Origin: Reclinomonas americana ATCC 50394
Taxonomy: Eukaryota > Jakobida > Jakobea > Jakobida
Length of the DNA: 38,508 nucleotides
NCBI GenBank assembly: GCA_048213135.1
Contig: PS015105.1
Span: 113,076-151,583, forward strand
Reading direction: 5' to 3'
The notes under the pieces: model-generated
What the model saw: only the letters and a program-made list of their open reading frames with translations
Told to the model about the DNA's origin: nothing
Database searches by the model: none
Part shown: in pieces, positions 1 to 8,867 of the stretch
Layout: each line of letters opens with the position of its first letter
Position numbering within the stretch: position 1 is the stretch's first letter
Translations under genes and position numbers: made by a program

Positions 1-81
1 GAGAGTGTGTGTGTGTGTGTTATGCACTTTGTTGATCTTAACGTAATCATGTCGCTCACCTTTGCTTGTGTGATATTGCAG

Positions 82-2470
82 CAAGTGGAGCAGCTGAAGA
101 ACGAACTACACTTGATGCAACAACTGTCGCACCGCAACATTGTCGAGTACTTTGGTTGCATGCGCGAAGAGACCTCTCTGAACATCTTCATGGAGTACGT
201 GCCGGGCGGATCGCTCGCCTCGGTGATTAAGCAATTTGGTCGTCTCTCGGAGCCACTGGTCGCGCGCTACACGCGTGAGATTCTGTTGGGGCTCGAGTAT
301 TTGCACCGGAATCGCGTGGTTCATCGAGGTGAGATGTCGGAAGAGATAATCTTGTGAGACAGAAGCGTGTCACGAGCTTGTGCTTTAGATGCTCACTCTC
401 CACTCTTTGACCAGATATCAAGGGCGGCAACATTCTCGTGGATCAAAACGGTACCTGCAAGCTGGCTGACTTTGGCGCCTCCAAGGTGCTCGATCTGGCC
501 ACAGAACTCGGCACTGCGCAGGGCCAGTTCAACACCGTGCGTGGTACTCCGTGGTACATGGCTCCCGAGGTTATTCGAGAGGACGGTCATGCCAAGTTGA
601 GTTGGAGGGAATTAGAGAAGAGTTCATCAAATCACAGTCTGACAACTGTGCTTTCTCCGCAGACCGGCTGACATTTGGTCGTTGGGCTGCACCGTGATTG
701 AAATGTGCACCGGCTACCCGCCGTTCTCGCAATTCCGCAAGCCCGTGCAAGCCATGTTCCACATCGCCGCCGGCACAACACCACCCGTCATTCCCGAGCA
801 CCTGTCATCAGCGGGTCAGGTATGCTTGTGCAACACGTTTTCTGGTGTGGTGTTCATGCGCCCATTCTCACATTTCTTCATCGCTGTGCACAGGATTTCA
901 TCAAGCTGTGCCTGCGACGCCTACCACAGGACCGACCATCGGCGAGTGATTTGCTACAGCATCCGTTCATCTCTGGTGTACCATCCATTGAGTTGCGCGC
1001 GCGCGCTAGCGTGGCCCCACTTGTCCTCCACCGTGAGACTGACGATACTTAGCTGCAGTGACGCGCCACTGACACCCACATCGCCCACCGGCTCGGCCTC
1101 CATGTCGTCCAGCGGCGGATCGTCACACTACCTGACACCAGCGAGTAGCATTCGTGGTGCAGCTGGTGGTGCTGGCGGTGGCGGCGGCAGTGGTGGTGGT
1201 GCGCCCGCGGCACCCATGTCGTGGCGACCTTCATCGTTACGTGCAGATTGTCATCTTTTTTGTTTTCTGCTGCTTCTCACACTTGTGTGTCGATCGACGT
1301 ATCGCAGAATGAATCAACGGGAAGACTCGATGGCCACGATTGGCTTGCTGGATGCTGCTGTCGCTCAAGCGTTGCGTTTTCACCGTCTCACTCCTGTTGG
1401 TTTGTTTTTGGTTGCTGACGTGTGGTGGGCGACACAGTGGGCCGCGACCACGCCGCGGAAGCCTGGTGGCTCACGCCCCCGAGCACAACCCGGCACTGGA
1501 GCTCGAGCTGAAGCGAAAACTTGCTGTGGACGACGAGGACTGTGTGGTGAACGCGGATGATTCAATATTGGTGGCGCCCGCAGCCGAGGGCTACGATCGC
1601 AGCGAAGATGTGGAACGGTGGCTGTCGGAGGTTAGCTCCTTCCGTGACGATACCATCCGCAAGGTTTGTGTTCATGAAGAAGGGTCGTGGCGATGCATCT
1701 GCTCATGTCTCCTCTCCGCCCCGTCGCAGTCGCTGCACCTGGACAAGCGAACAATAACCAAGGCTTCGAGTGCGAATAGCCGCTCGGCGCGCGAGGCGCA
1801 CTCGGATCTGGTGACGACACCGCTCTACGATGACAAGCGAGAAACGCCTTCAGCCGTCCGCAAGCCGTCCCAGCCGAAGCTGTCGCCGAGGAAGCGCAGC
1901 ACCAGCCACTTGGACGCGGCACCGGAGGCTGTCGAATTACCGGACGACGACATGATGCCAGCACCACCGGCTCGGGTCTCACTAAAAGTCGACCCGCCTA
2001 GCGCCTCGTCCACCACCACCACCACCGCGGCGTATGCCTCTGTCCAGTCGCTCTCTGGCGCCGCACCGAGCTTGGAGGACAGACCAATTCGAACGGCGGC
2101 AGTGGAGGCGGACCGTGCGCGAGTCGAGCAACTCAGACGGGAGGAGGAAGAGAAGCGGAGAAAGGATGAGGAGAAGAGGCGACTGTACGAGGAGGAGGAA
2201 CGACGATTCCGTGCCGAGTTGCAAAAGTCGCCGTCGGATCCAGGCAGGCGAGATACCGTGTCACCCGTGTCGCCCGACAAGCAGCGGCGATCCATGCCAC
2301 GCGAGCTCGGTCGCAGTCCATCCAGTGGTCCGGCCAACCCGAACACACGCCGTCGCTCCCCGACGCCCACTGGCTCCGGTTCGTTGTCGGCCGCCCGGCA
2401 ACCATCGTCGCCACCTGGCACCGGGTCCGACTCGGCCGACGCCGCTCGACGCCGACCACCTCCACGGTGA
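82..2470 (+). CDS. MAP kinase kinase kinase (STE11/ANP-like), 5' end missing
   Basis: A serine/threonine protein kinase that should act at the top of a MAPK cascade. Visible exons are 82-328, 415-595, 663-819 and from 894 onward. They carry the alphaC region ([11 protein letters not shown]), the hinge (MEYVPGGSL), catalytic loop HRDIKGGN split by the intron at 329-414, DFGASK, activation segment ending [17 protein letters not shown] and a final helix with [13 protein letters not shown]. The glycine loop and catalytic lysine lie upstream of the window. After about residue 250 the protein becomes low-complexity: Gly/Ser/Pro-rich, then a short [14 protein letters not shown]-type charged helix near 2125-2220, then Ser/Pro/Arg-rich to the stop at 2468-2470. 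An in-frame 66-nt segment at 1664-1729 looks like an intron. Splicing between about 990 and 1440 is uncertain. Kinase identity is very secure; ANP/NPK1-like subgroup comes from the GGS hinge and DFGASK. Confidence 0.9.
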
Positions 2471-2719
2471 TAGACGGGAGACAAGGGCAGGAGGAGTGTT
2501 TTTTTCTCGTTCTCTCTCTTCCTCCTCGTTCTCTTCTCCCCTCCCCTTTTTTTGCGAAGTCGATCGGATTGTTGTGTGCGCGTGTGTGTGTGTGTGTGAA
2601 GTGGCGTATTGAGGTGACGGCGGTGTATGGCCCGTCGTCCGTAGTGCTAGTGTATGTGATGGTGCTGTGAGGCGTAACAGGGTCTCTTATTCTATTTTAC
2701 ATGCTGGTACACGAACGGA
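2471..2719. other. Intergenic space between convergent MAP3K and TsaE genes
   Basis: About 250 bases of pyrimidine-rich sequence followed by a short GT run (2579-2600), consistent with two abutting 3' untranslated regions. I see no gene in it and no clear AATAAA signal. Confidence 0.5.
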
Positions 2720-3663
2720 TCATCTGCCATGCGGCACTGCCGACACGGTGGCCGTCGTGGCCGTCACCACCGCCGCCGCAGCCGATGACACGGATGCCGA
2801 CAGCGGATCATTCTCGTACTCGACCCACACATCATCGACGACTCGCGCCCACCGCTCATCCCCACCCGCATCGTGCAGCGTCACATGCCGCGGAGCCATC
2901 TCCCCGACCTCGTCCTTGTCGCCAAGCACATCACATCCCGACAGAGTCGACGACACATGCACATAGGAGATGGTCACCTCCAGCCTAACCGCGAACAGTG
3001 TGAGTCTCTCCATCTCACTGCAGAAGACAAGCGCGAACAACAGACCGACTGGGCGATTCCAGCGCCGTGCCGAACAGAATCTCCGGCCACTCCACAATCG
3101 CCACTCCTTGTAACAGTCAGTGAGACAGTGTAGACAGGCAAAGAGTCAGAGGGCTGCTGAGAGCACCTTGTCGCGTGCACTCGGGCAGCTGTAACCTGTG
3201 CACCTCGTCAATGTGGCGCAACCGGTACAGGTCAAAGTGATGGATCGCTGCCAGCGTGTGTGTGTGTGAGTGTTAAGGTGTGAGAGACAGTGAGTGAGTG
3301 TGCGGGGTCTGTGCGCGCAACGACATGCCACCGCGGAGTTTGTCGCGTTGTACAGATTGTGCAGGAGGAATGTCGGCGAGGTGACCAGCTGTTGTTGTTG
3401 TTTCTGCTCCGACACCTCGCCCAGCAGACCGCGCACGAGGCCGCGCACAAAGGTAGTCTTGCCCGCGCCCAGATCACTGTGTGTGTGTGAGTGTGAGAGT
3501 GTGTGAAGAGAGAGGAGACAGTTGGAAGGAGTGATTGCGCGCACCCTGTGAGGTAGATCACACTGCCTTGAAGTGGTTGGCGATGAGCGAGCATGTGGCG
3601 GGCCAGTGAGTGGCCCAGGTTGAGCATGCGAGAGGCGTCGCGGATGAGAAGCCCGTGCTGCAT
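2720..3663 (-). CDS. tsaE: TsaE-type P-loop ATPase of tRNA t6A synthesis
   Basis: TsaE is the ATPase partner of the bacterial/organellar TsaC-TsaD-TsaB system that makes N6-threonylcarbamoyladenosine at tRNA position 37. Exons on the minus strand are 3545-3663, 3322-3476, 3167-3247, 3046-3106 and 2720-3017, together an open frame of 237 codons. Family motifs appear in order: IRDASRMLNLGHSLA, Walker A in YLTGDLGAGKTTF (split by the first intron), VTSPTFLLHNLY, PIHHFDLYRL, VAIVEWPEILFG, and RLEVTISYV. The ATG at 3663 directly follows a long pyrimidine tract ending in GAG, so it may be an internal residue after an intron. An upstream exon with an organelle transit peptide is then likely but not identifiable. 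One intron (3018-3045) would be only 28 nt. The C-terminal 60 residues are Ala/Val/Thr-rich. In eukaryotes this family is usually mitochondrial or plastid; location here is inferred. Confidence 0.87.
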
Positions 3664-3976
3664 CTCGACGACGAGGAAAAAAGATAAGAAAAGTGCAGGA
3701 CAGCCGGTGACGTCCTTCCCCACAGATCATCGCTGCCAGCAGACTCAGTGTTCCCTTGCCCAGACAGTCTACTTGCCATCCAACAGGTGGTGCCAAGCAA
3801 GAAGACGCACGTGTTGCAAAGGACTTCGCAACTTCGAATTCGTTTTCCTTTGTCAAGAGAGCTCAGCCCGCGATCACAATTCCAACCAAGGAGAGGCATG
3901 CTTGGTGGCCACACCACGGCAGACGGCGAGCTGTCAAAGACGATCGGAAAAATGACAGGACAAGACTCGCGACCAA
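3664..3976. promoter_or_regulatory. Shared 5' region of divergent TsaE and METTL genes
   Basis: About 310 bases between the visible TsaE start (-) and the methyltransferase start (+). It probably contains an upstream, undetected 5' exon of TsaE on the minus strand, because the first visible TsaE exon is preceded by a polypyrimidine tract that looks like a 3' splice site. No TATA-like element is evident. Confidence 0.4.
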
Positions 3977-5072
3977 ATGCCTGGGAGCGACAGCGACGAC
4001 GAAGCCTTCTTCGACCCCGAGCTGTTCATTGACCGCAAGTGCGTGCGTGTGACTGCGTTGCTCGCCTCCGTCCTTCCTCTCACTGCAAGCGCAGCTATGA
4101 GGTGACCACGGTGGAGATTGCGCCCGATTTTCAAGTGTCGCTGAAGAGCCTCGTGCATGCGGCATCGAGTTTCGTGAGCACACCCACATGCACATGCACA
4201 TGCTCATCATCACATGCTCACAATTGCACAATGCAGCCGACTTTGATCTCACCGGGCAGGTGATGCATTCATCGTCTCTCGCTCTTCCTCGCTCATCTCT
4301 CATGACGACTGCAGGTCATCTGGCCTGCCAGCAAACTCCTTGCACATTACTTGTACGAGCAACGGTGTGTCTACTGCTCTGCTCCCTCCATCCTTTGTCG
4401 CCTGCACGTTGGCACTCACACGAGCTGGTGGTGCAGTGAGTCGCTGAGAGGCAAGGCGGTGCTTGAGCTGGGCGGTGCGTGCGTGCGCTGGTGGTTGGCG
4501 CACTGTGTGTGTGTGGTTTCTCACTTGTATGCATGCAGCGGGAGCTGGTCTTGCTGGCCTGGTGGCCGCGCAATACGCTGCGCACTGTGTTATCACCGAC
4601 GGCGAGCCACTGGTTGTCGACCTGCTGCAGGAGAATGTGGAGCGCGGTGAGACGATGAGCTTATCGGGCTCATCGCTCCCACTTTGCACTCATTGCCTGC
4701 TGTGCACGCGCAGTGGAGTCGCATCCGGATCGACGAGTGCGAGCATGTAAACTGCGCTGGGGCGTCGATCATCTCGACGATCTCGGCGAGGATCGGCACA
4801 CTCCATTCGACCTCATCATTGGTGCCGACGTGCTGTTCTGGGAAAAGGGCGTGCCGCTCATGTTTGAGACAGTGACAGAGCTGCTGCAAGAGCGGCCAGG
4901 AGCACACATGATTTTGTCGTTTGTGGATCGCGTGTCACGCATCACGGCGGCCGCATTTGCCGAGGCCGAGCGGAAGGGTTTGCGAGTAGAGGAGCTGGAG
5001 GTGCCGTTGTCGGCGCGCGAGTCGATGCAGTGTGCACAGTGGCCGCACCTGTACCGCATTGAATCACGATGA
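3977..5072 (+). CDS. METTL21-like SAM-dependent protein methyltransferase
   Basis: A class I methyltransferase of family 16, whose members methylate lysines of chaperones, translation factors and similar proteins. Seven exons (3977-4038, 4095-4168, 4237-4259, 4315-4364, 4437-4474, 4539-4646, 4714-5072) join into a clean 237-residue frame, a normal length. Landmarks in order: an acidic start (MPGSDSDDEAFFDPELF), VIWPASKLLAHYL (the WPA signature of the family), SAM motif I VLELGAGAGLAGLVAA, VVDLLQENVER, KLRWG, and post-motif II IIGADVLFWEKG. The 23-nt exon 3 carries the DFDLTGQ strand. The stop lies only 37 bp from the stop of the convergent gene, so the mature mRNAs must overlap. The substrate cannot be deduced. 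Confidence 0.88.
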
Positions 5073-5109
5073 TGATTTTGCCTTTATGTTTCACTCTCTC
5101 GTACACGCA

Positions 5110-6276
5110 TCATGGTGGCCTCCGCGCCTGCAACTGCTTCTGCTGCTGTTGTTGCAGCCAGCGTTCAAGCTCCTCTGCCTGCTGCGCCATGTCGTCTTCG
5201 TCGTCGTCAAAGTCATCATCGAAGAAGTCGTCCAAGCCGTCGAAGTCCTTGGCGGCGGCCGACCTTGTCGTGGTCGTGGTCGTCGTCGTTGTGGTGGTGG
5301 TTGTTGTGGACGTGCTCGTGCTCCTGCTGCCGCTGCCGCCAGTCGCGGCGATGGCGGTCATTGGCGGCAACTGCAGCTGCGGCGTCGGAAAGAACGGCGC
5401 CGACATGGGCAGATGCAGCGCCATGGACAGCGGTGGCACATACAGCGATGCCGACGGAGGTGCCAGTGGAGCTGGCGGTAGCGATGGCGGCGGTGGCGGT
5501 GGTGGTGGTGGTGGAGGTGGCGGTGGTGGTGGCGCCGCCTGTCCAAGCGAAAACGGCGGCATTCCACTCCCGGAACCCACAGCCCAACTCAACAGCGGGC
5601 TGCTGGAGACTGCGCCGCCGAACGGCGACATGGCCGGACTCTCGGCAAACGCATCGACACCGCCCGGTCGCACCGCCACATGCGCCGCCATTGCACCAGC
5701 AAAGCCCGGAACTGGCGGCGACGGCACACGCCGCAGAGAGTCCATGGGCACTCCAACCAGCGACGGAGGCGCCGGCCTGCCAGCGGCCGCCGCCACCTCC
5801 GTCAAGTGCTGCAACAACCCAGCGATTTGAGTTGCATGTCTCCCTGTGCACAAACACTCCAATCGCACGCAACATTGCGCAGCTCGGTCTCCGAGATGAA
5901 CAAGTCGGCCTCTGTCGCTCCCACTGCCTGCGCCGCTTCCACCAACCGTTCCCGTTCCGCACGCAACTGCGCCTCGCGCTTGCTCAACGCCTCACGCACA
6001 CTCCACAACACATAGTACTCGGCCTCCAAGTCCGCCATCAAGTGGTGCGCTTGCTCCACCTTCTCCCATCGAGCACTGCATCGACAGTGAGCACGCAAGC
6101 GGAGCGAGCGACACTGCAGACAGTCAACATGCACACAGACCTGTCATTCTCCACACCAGAATCCGGCACCTCCGCTGCACTCTGCAGTGAGTCACACACG
6201 CACTGGCGACACAGAGACAAGCTCGCTCACCTGGTGGTCGGTGTCGCTTGCGACTGCCCGGTCGCGTTCCCACCAT
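5110..6276 (-). CDS. Coiled-coil protein with Thr and Pro tracts and acidic tail, unknown function
   Basis: I do not recognise this protein. Exons 6231-6276, 6141-6174, 5874-6075 and 5110-5808 join into 326 codons in one frame. Residues about 30-95 form a strongly predicted helical coiled coil (WEKVEQAHHLMADLEAEYYV then ALSKREAQLRAERERL). The middle is Ala/Pro/Gly-rich with a run of about 15 prolines (about 5480-5540), then Ser/Thr-rich with a Thr run (about 5263-5307). The end is acidic (DDFFDDDFDDDEDDM) followed by a second short helix (QQAEELERWLQQQQQKQ). The proline and threonine runs are encoded by imperfect GGN and GTN (plus-strand) triplet repeats that may vary in length. It starts 58 bp from the divergent DsbA-like gene. 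Coiled-coil/acidic architecture suggests a scaffold or adaptor, but no family motif supports a specific role. Confidence 0.75.
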
Positions 6277-6334
6277 CCCTCGTTACACAATCACAAGAGG
6301 ACGACGACGGAGGACAAGTCTCCTCCTCGCCATC
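6277..6334. promoter_or_regulatory. 58-bp divergent promoter region
   Basis: Only 58 bases separate the ATG of the minus-strand coiled-coil gene from the proposed ATG of the plus-strand DsbA-like gene. Both core promoters must be in this stretch or overlap the neighbouring coding exons. It contains a GACGACGACGG triplet repeat and no obvious TATA box. Confidence 0.4.
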
Positions 6335-8117
6335 ATGTTCACCGCGATCCTCGTCGCGCTGCTCCTCACGCTCTTCCTGATCGTGTACGTGGCCCTGGTC
6401 AGCATGCGATGGGTGACCGGCAGCTGGCCGACCTCGCTCAAGTCGGCGGCAATGCCTCCGGTCGCCGCACTGCTCACCAGTGACACGCTGGCCTTTGTGC
6501 GACGTCTGTGGACGCAGCGAGTGCGCGAGTGCCGTTGCTCACCTGCACGCGAGTTTGTCGTCTATCATAGCGCAAGGTACGGGGTGCGCCACGTGTTGCA
6601 GGATGACCGTCTCTCTTTGACGCTGTCTCTGCTGTAGCAATCCACTGTCACTGTTGACGCTGCAGCTGGTGATGCGACTGGCGCAGCGGCATCGGGACGT
6701 GCAGGTGACTATGCGTACGATCCCCAGTGCGGAAAGCGAAGTCGCGTCCGGATCGCCGGTGCACTTGTCTCGGGAGTGGGCGTTGCGCGATGCGCTGATG
6801 GTGGCGCCGCACTATGGCCTGCGTCTGCCACGTCCTCCGTTCATGGCAGCGGCAGCTGATGGAGCGGTCGATGAGGAGCGACGGAAGCTGTGGGAGGAGC
6901 ACATGGCGCACTGGCAGCGTATGCTGGTGGCGGCCGAGTACGAGTCGAGTGACGCGTATGTGCGTGTGGCGTTCCAGGCGTGGGAGGATGCGGAGGAGGT
7001 GCCGCCGGATGGCGATGCCGTGGAGCTGGTGTTAACGACGGACTCGCTGCTGGCGCTCAACATGCGCGAGCTGGTGGGGCGCGGCTACTATTCGGCGTTG
7101 CGTTGCTTGTCGGCGGGCCACCTCGTGGACGAAGAGCTCATTCTCTCTCAGCGGCGTGGTGTTCTACGACGGCGAGGCGTTTACCTTCAACCGACTGCAC
7201 ATGCTGGCGGCCAAGATCGGCGACAGTGGCACAGTGACGGCGCCACTTCCGTTGGAGTTGGTGCCGACACCTCTGCCGCGCACCACCAACTTTGTCAACT
7301 TTTTCTTCTCCGTCCGCAGGTGCATCGTCCCCAATGTGCACCCTCGCCACCGAAGACACTGTGCTCACTCCACTCACTCGCTCTCTCAGCCCGTACTCCT
7401 ACCTGGCATTCGACCGTGTTGTGCACCTGTGCATCGAGTACGGTGTGCACACGACAAGCAGCTCCCCCCCCTCCTCTCTCTCTTCTCCCCCAAGTTCTCA
7501 CTTTTCCCTTCCATCCCCTGACACCAGGACTGCATCTTCGCCTGCGCTTCCTGCTACCCATGGTGCGCCGTGGCATTCCACTGTCCACGGCCAAGCGCGC
7601 GTACATTCTGCAGGACGCCAAACGTGTGGCCAACAGCCTCAAACTCCCGTTTGGTTGGATCTGCGACCCGCTCGGCGACGGTGCCGAGCGTGTTCTCCAA
7701 GTCGGCCACTACCTGTCGGCCCTCGACGGCAGCGCCGAGAGCAGTGCCGGCCCCAACGTTGCCGCGCGCTGGTTCTCCGCCGCCATGCGCGGCATCTTCA
7801 GTCTCGGGTGGGATGTGGCGACCGACGCAGGCCTGCGCCGCGTGGCCGACCGCGCCGCCGTCTCCTGGCCAACCGTCGTCGAGGCACTGGAGCAGCCGGC
7901 CGAGGTGTGGCAGGAGGAGGCCGAACGCAACCGGCAAGAGCTGGAGGCACTCGGCATGTGGGGCGTGCCGGCCTTCCAGTGCGACCAGTTCACCGCGTGG
8001 GGGCAGGTACGCCGGTGCACGTAACGCCAAAACACACTCGCTCACACACGCGCTCCACAGGATCGTATCTGGCTGCTGGAACGGTGCCTGGCCGCCACAG
8101 CCGAGGCCAGCAAATGA
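6335..8117 (+). CDS. Tandem DsbA/2-hydroxychromene-2-carboxylate isomerase-like protein with N-terminal membrane anchor
   Basis: Six exons (6335-6576, 6638-7096, 7152-7319, 7390-7442, 7528-8006, 8061-8117) give 485 residues. The first 25 residues are a hydrophobic segment (FTAILVALLLTLFLIVYVAL), a signal anchor. Two copies of a thioredoxin-fold DsbA/GST-kappa unit follow. The second has the family start FFFSVRSPYSYLAFDRVV, then AKRAYILQDAKRVANSL, and the conserved end GVPAFQCDQFTAWGQDRIWLLE. The first copy is degenerate: YHSARSNPLSLLTLQLV replaces the SPYSYLA strand-helix and GVVFYDGEAFTFNRLHML the end. Neither copy has a CxxC, as usual for the isomerase/GST-kappa branch, whose members bind glutathione. 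Catalytic activity is inferred only for the second copy. Its stop is 62 bp from that of the convergent thioredoxin-like gene. Confidence 0.85.
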
Positions 8118-8179
8118 ATACTCATTCGTCTTGATGATTGCCACGACGATACGGATGATCTGCATGCATCACTTGTCAG

Positions 8180-8773
8180 CTAAAGGGGGGCGGAGACACC
8201 TGCAACGACGCAACACTGCATGTCGGCCCACTGCTCGCCCACAGCGTAGTCCAGTGCCTCCACCGTCCCCATCTTGGCGCCCTGCAGCATGTACACTGTG
8301 TCGCCGCACAGCAAATCAGTGACGAAAGCACAATCAACACTGATGATCCTTGATGGCGCACCTGGTCGCCCATATCGCACGATGATGAACGTCGGCAATG
8401 CCACCACAGCGTACGCACTGGCCGCATCCACCTCCTGATCCACATCAATCTGCATGCACACACAACGAAGCATTTGAGTGTCGACAGACAGAGAAGCACT
8501 CTCTCTCTCTCTNNNNNNNNNNNNNNNNNNNNNNNNNNNNNNNNNNNNNNNNNNNNNNNNNNNNNNNNNNNNNNNNNNNNNNNNNNNNNNNNNNNNNNNN
8601 NAGCACACACGCACATGCGCATGCGCAGACAACTCTACATCTGCACGCAACGGACTGTGGAAGAAGAGCACGAGCAGACGATCCACTCCCGGCGTCATTG
8701 TCTCATGCACCTCATACGCCATCTCGCCACTTGTCACATCCACAATGCGCGGACCACCACAACACGCACCCAT
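8180..8773 (-). CDS. Thioredoxin-like protein, possibly N-myristoylated; middle lost in assembly gap
   Basis: Visible exons are 8652-8773, 8362-8449 and 8180-8295; the part between 8513 and 8601 is unknown sequence. The second exon reads as a thioredoxin core: IDVDQEVDAASAYAVVALPT with the cis-proline LPTF, then YGRPVYMLQGAKMGTVEALD, matching the last strands and helix. The first exon ends with LLVLFFHSP, the strand leading into the active site, so the CxxC (or its replacement) should be in a short exon inside the gap. The N-terminus is MGACCGGPR, which fits an N-myristoylation plus palmitoylation signal and would anchor it to a membrane. Length is about 120 residues plus the hidden exon. It is divergent to the F-box gene with 94 bp between ATGs. 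Redox activity cannot be judged. Confidence 0.72.
   Translation of the reverse strand: MGACCGGPRIVDVTSGEMAYEVHETMTPGVDRLLVLFFHSPLRADVELSAHAHVRVCXXXXXXXXXXXXXXXXXXXXXXXXXXXXXXRERESASLSVDTQMLRCVCMQIDVDQEVDAASAYAVVALPTFIIVRYGRPGAPSRIISVDCAFVTDLLCGDTVYMLQGAKMGTVEALDYAVGEQWADMQCCVVAGVSAPL
8513..8601. other. Assembly gap 1 (89 N)
   Basis: A run of unknown bases next to a CT dinucleotide run (8500-8512), so it is probably an unresolved microsatellite. It lies in the thioredoxin-like gene and must also contain the exon with that protein's active-site turn. Confidence 0.99.
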
Positions 8774-8867
8774 ACTGCAACCACAAGACAGGAACAAAAT
8801 CGGTCCCGCGAGGACCTTTTCAGATCGTCCGGGTGTGCTGCAGCACGAGCTCCACTTGTGCGCATCG
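8774..8867. promoter_or_regulatory. 94-bp divergent promoter region
   Basis: The whole space between the start codons of the thioredoxin-like gene (-) and the F-box/LRR gene (+). No TATA-like element is visible. Both transcripts must start here or inside neighbouring exons. Confidence 0.4.

Noticed and set aside
5260-5540. GGN and GTN triplet runs considered as a stand-alone repeat element
   Set aside because: They code for Thr and Pro tracts in frame in the minus-strand gene and need no other explanation.
5112-6380. A 422-codon plus-strand frame opposite the coiled-coil gene
   Set aside because: It is rich in Arg/Trp/His as expected for the antisense of GC-rich code. The minus-strand model has a coherent coiled coil and phase-consistent introns.
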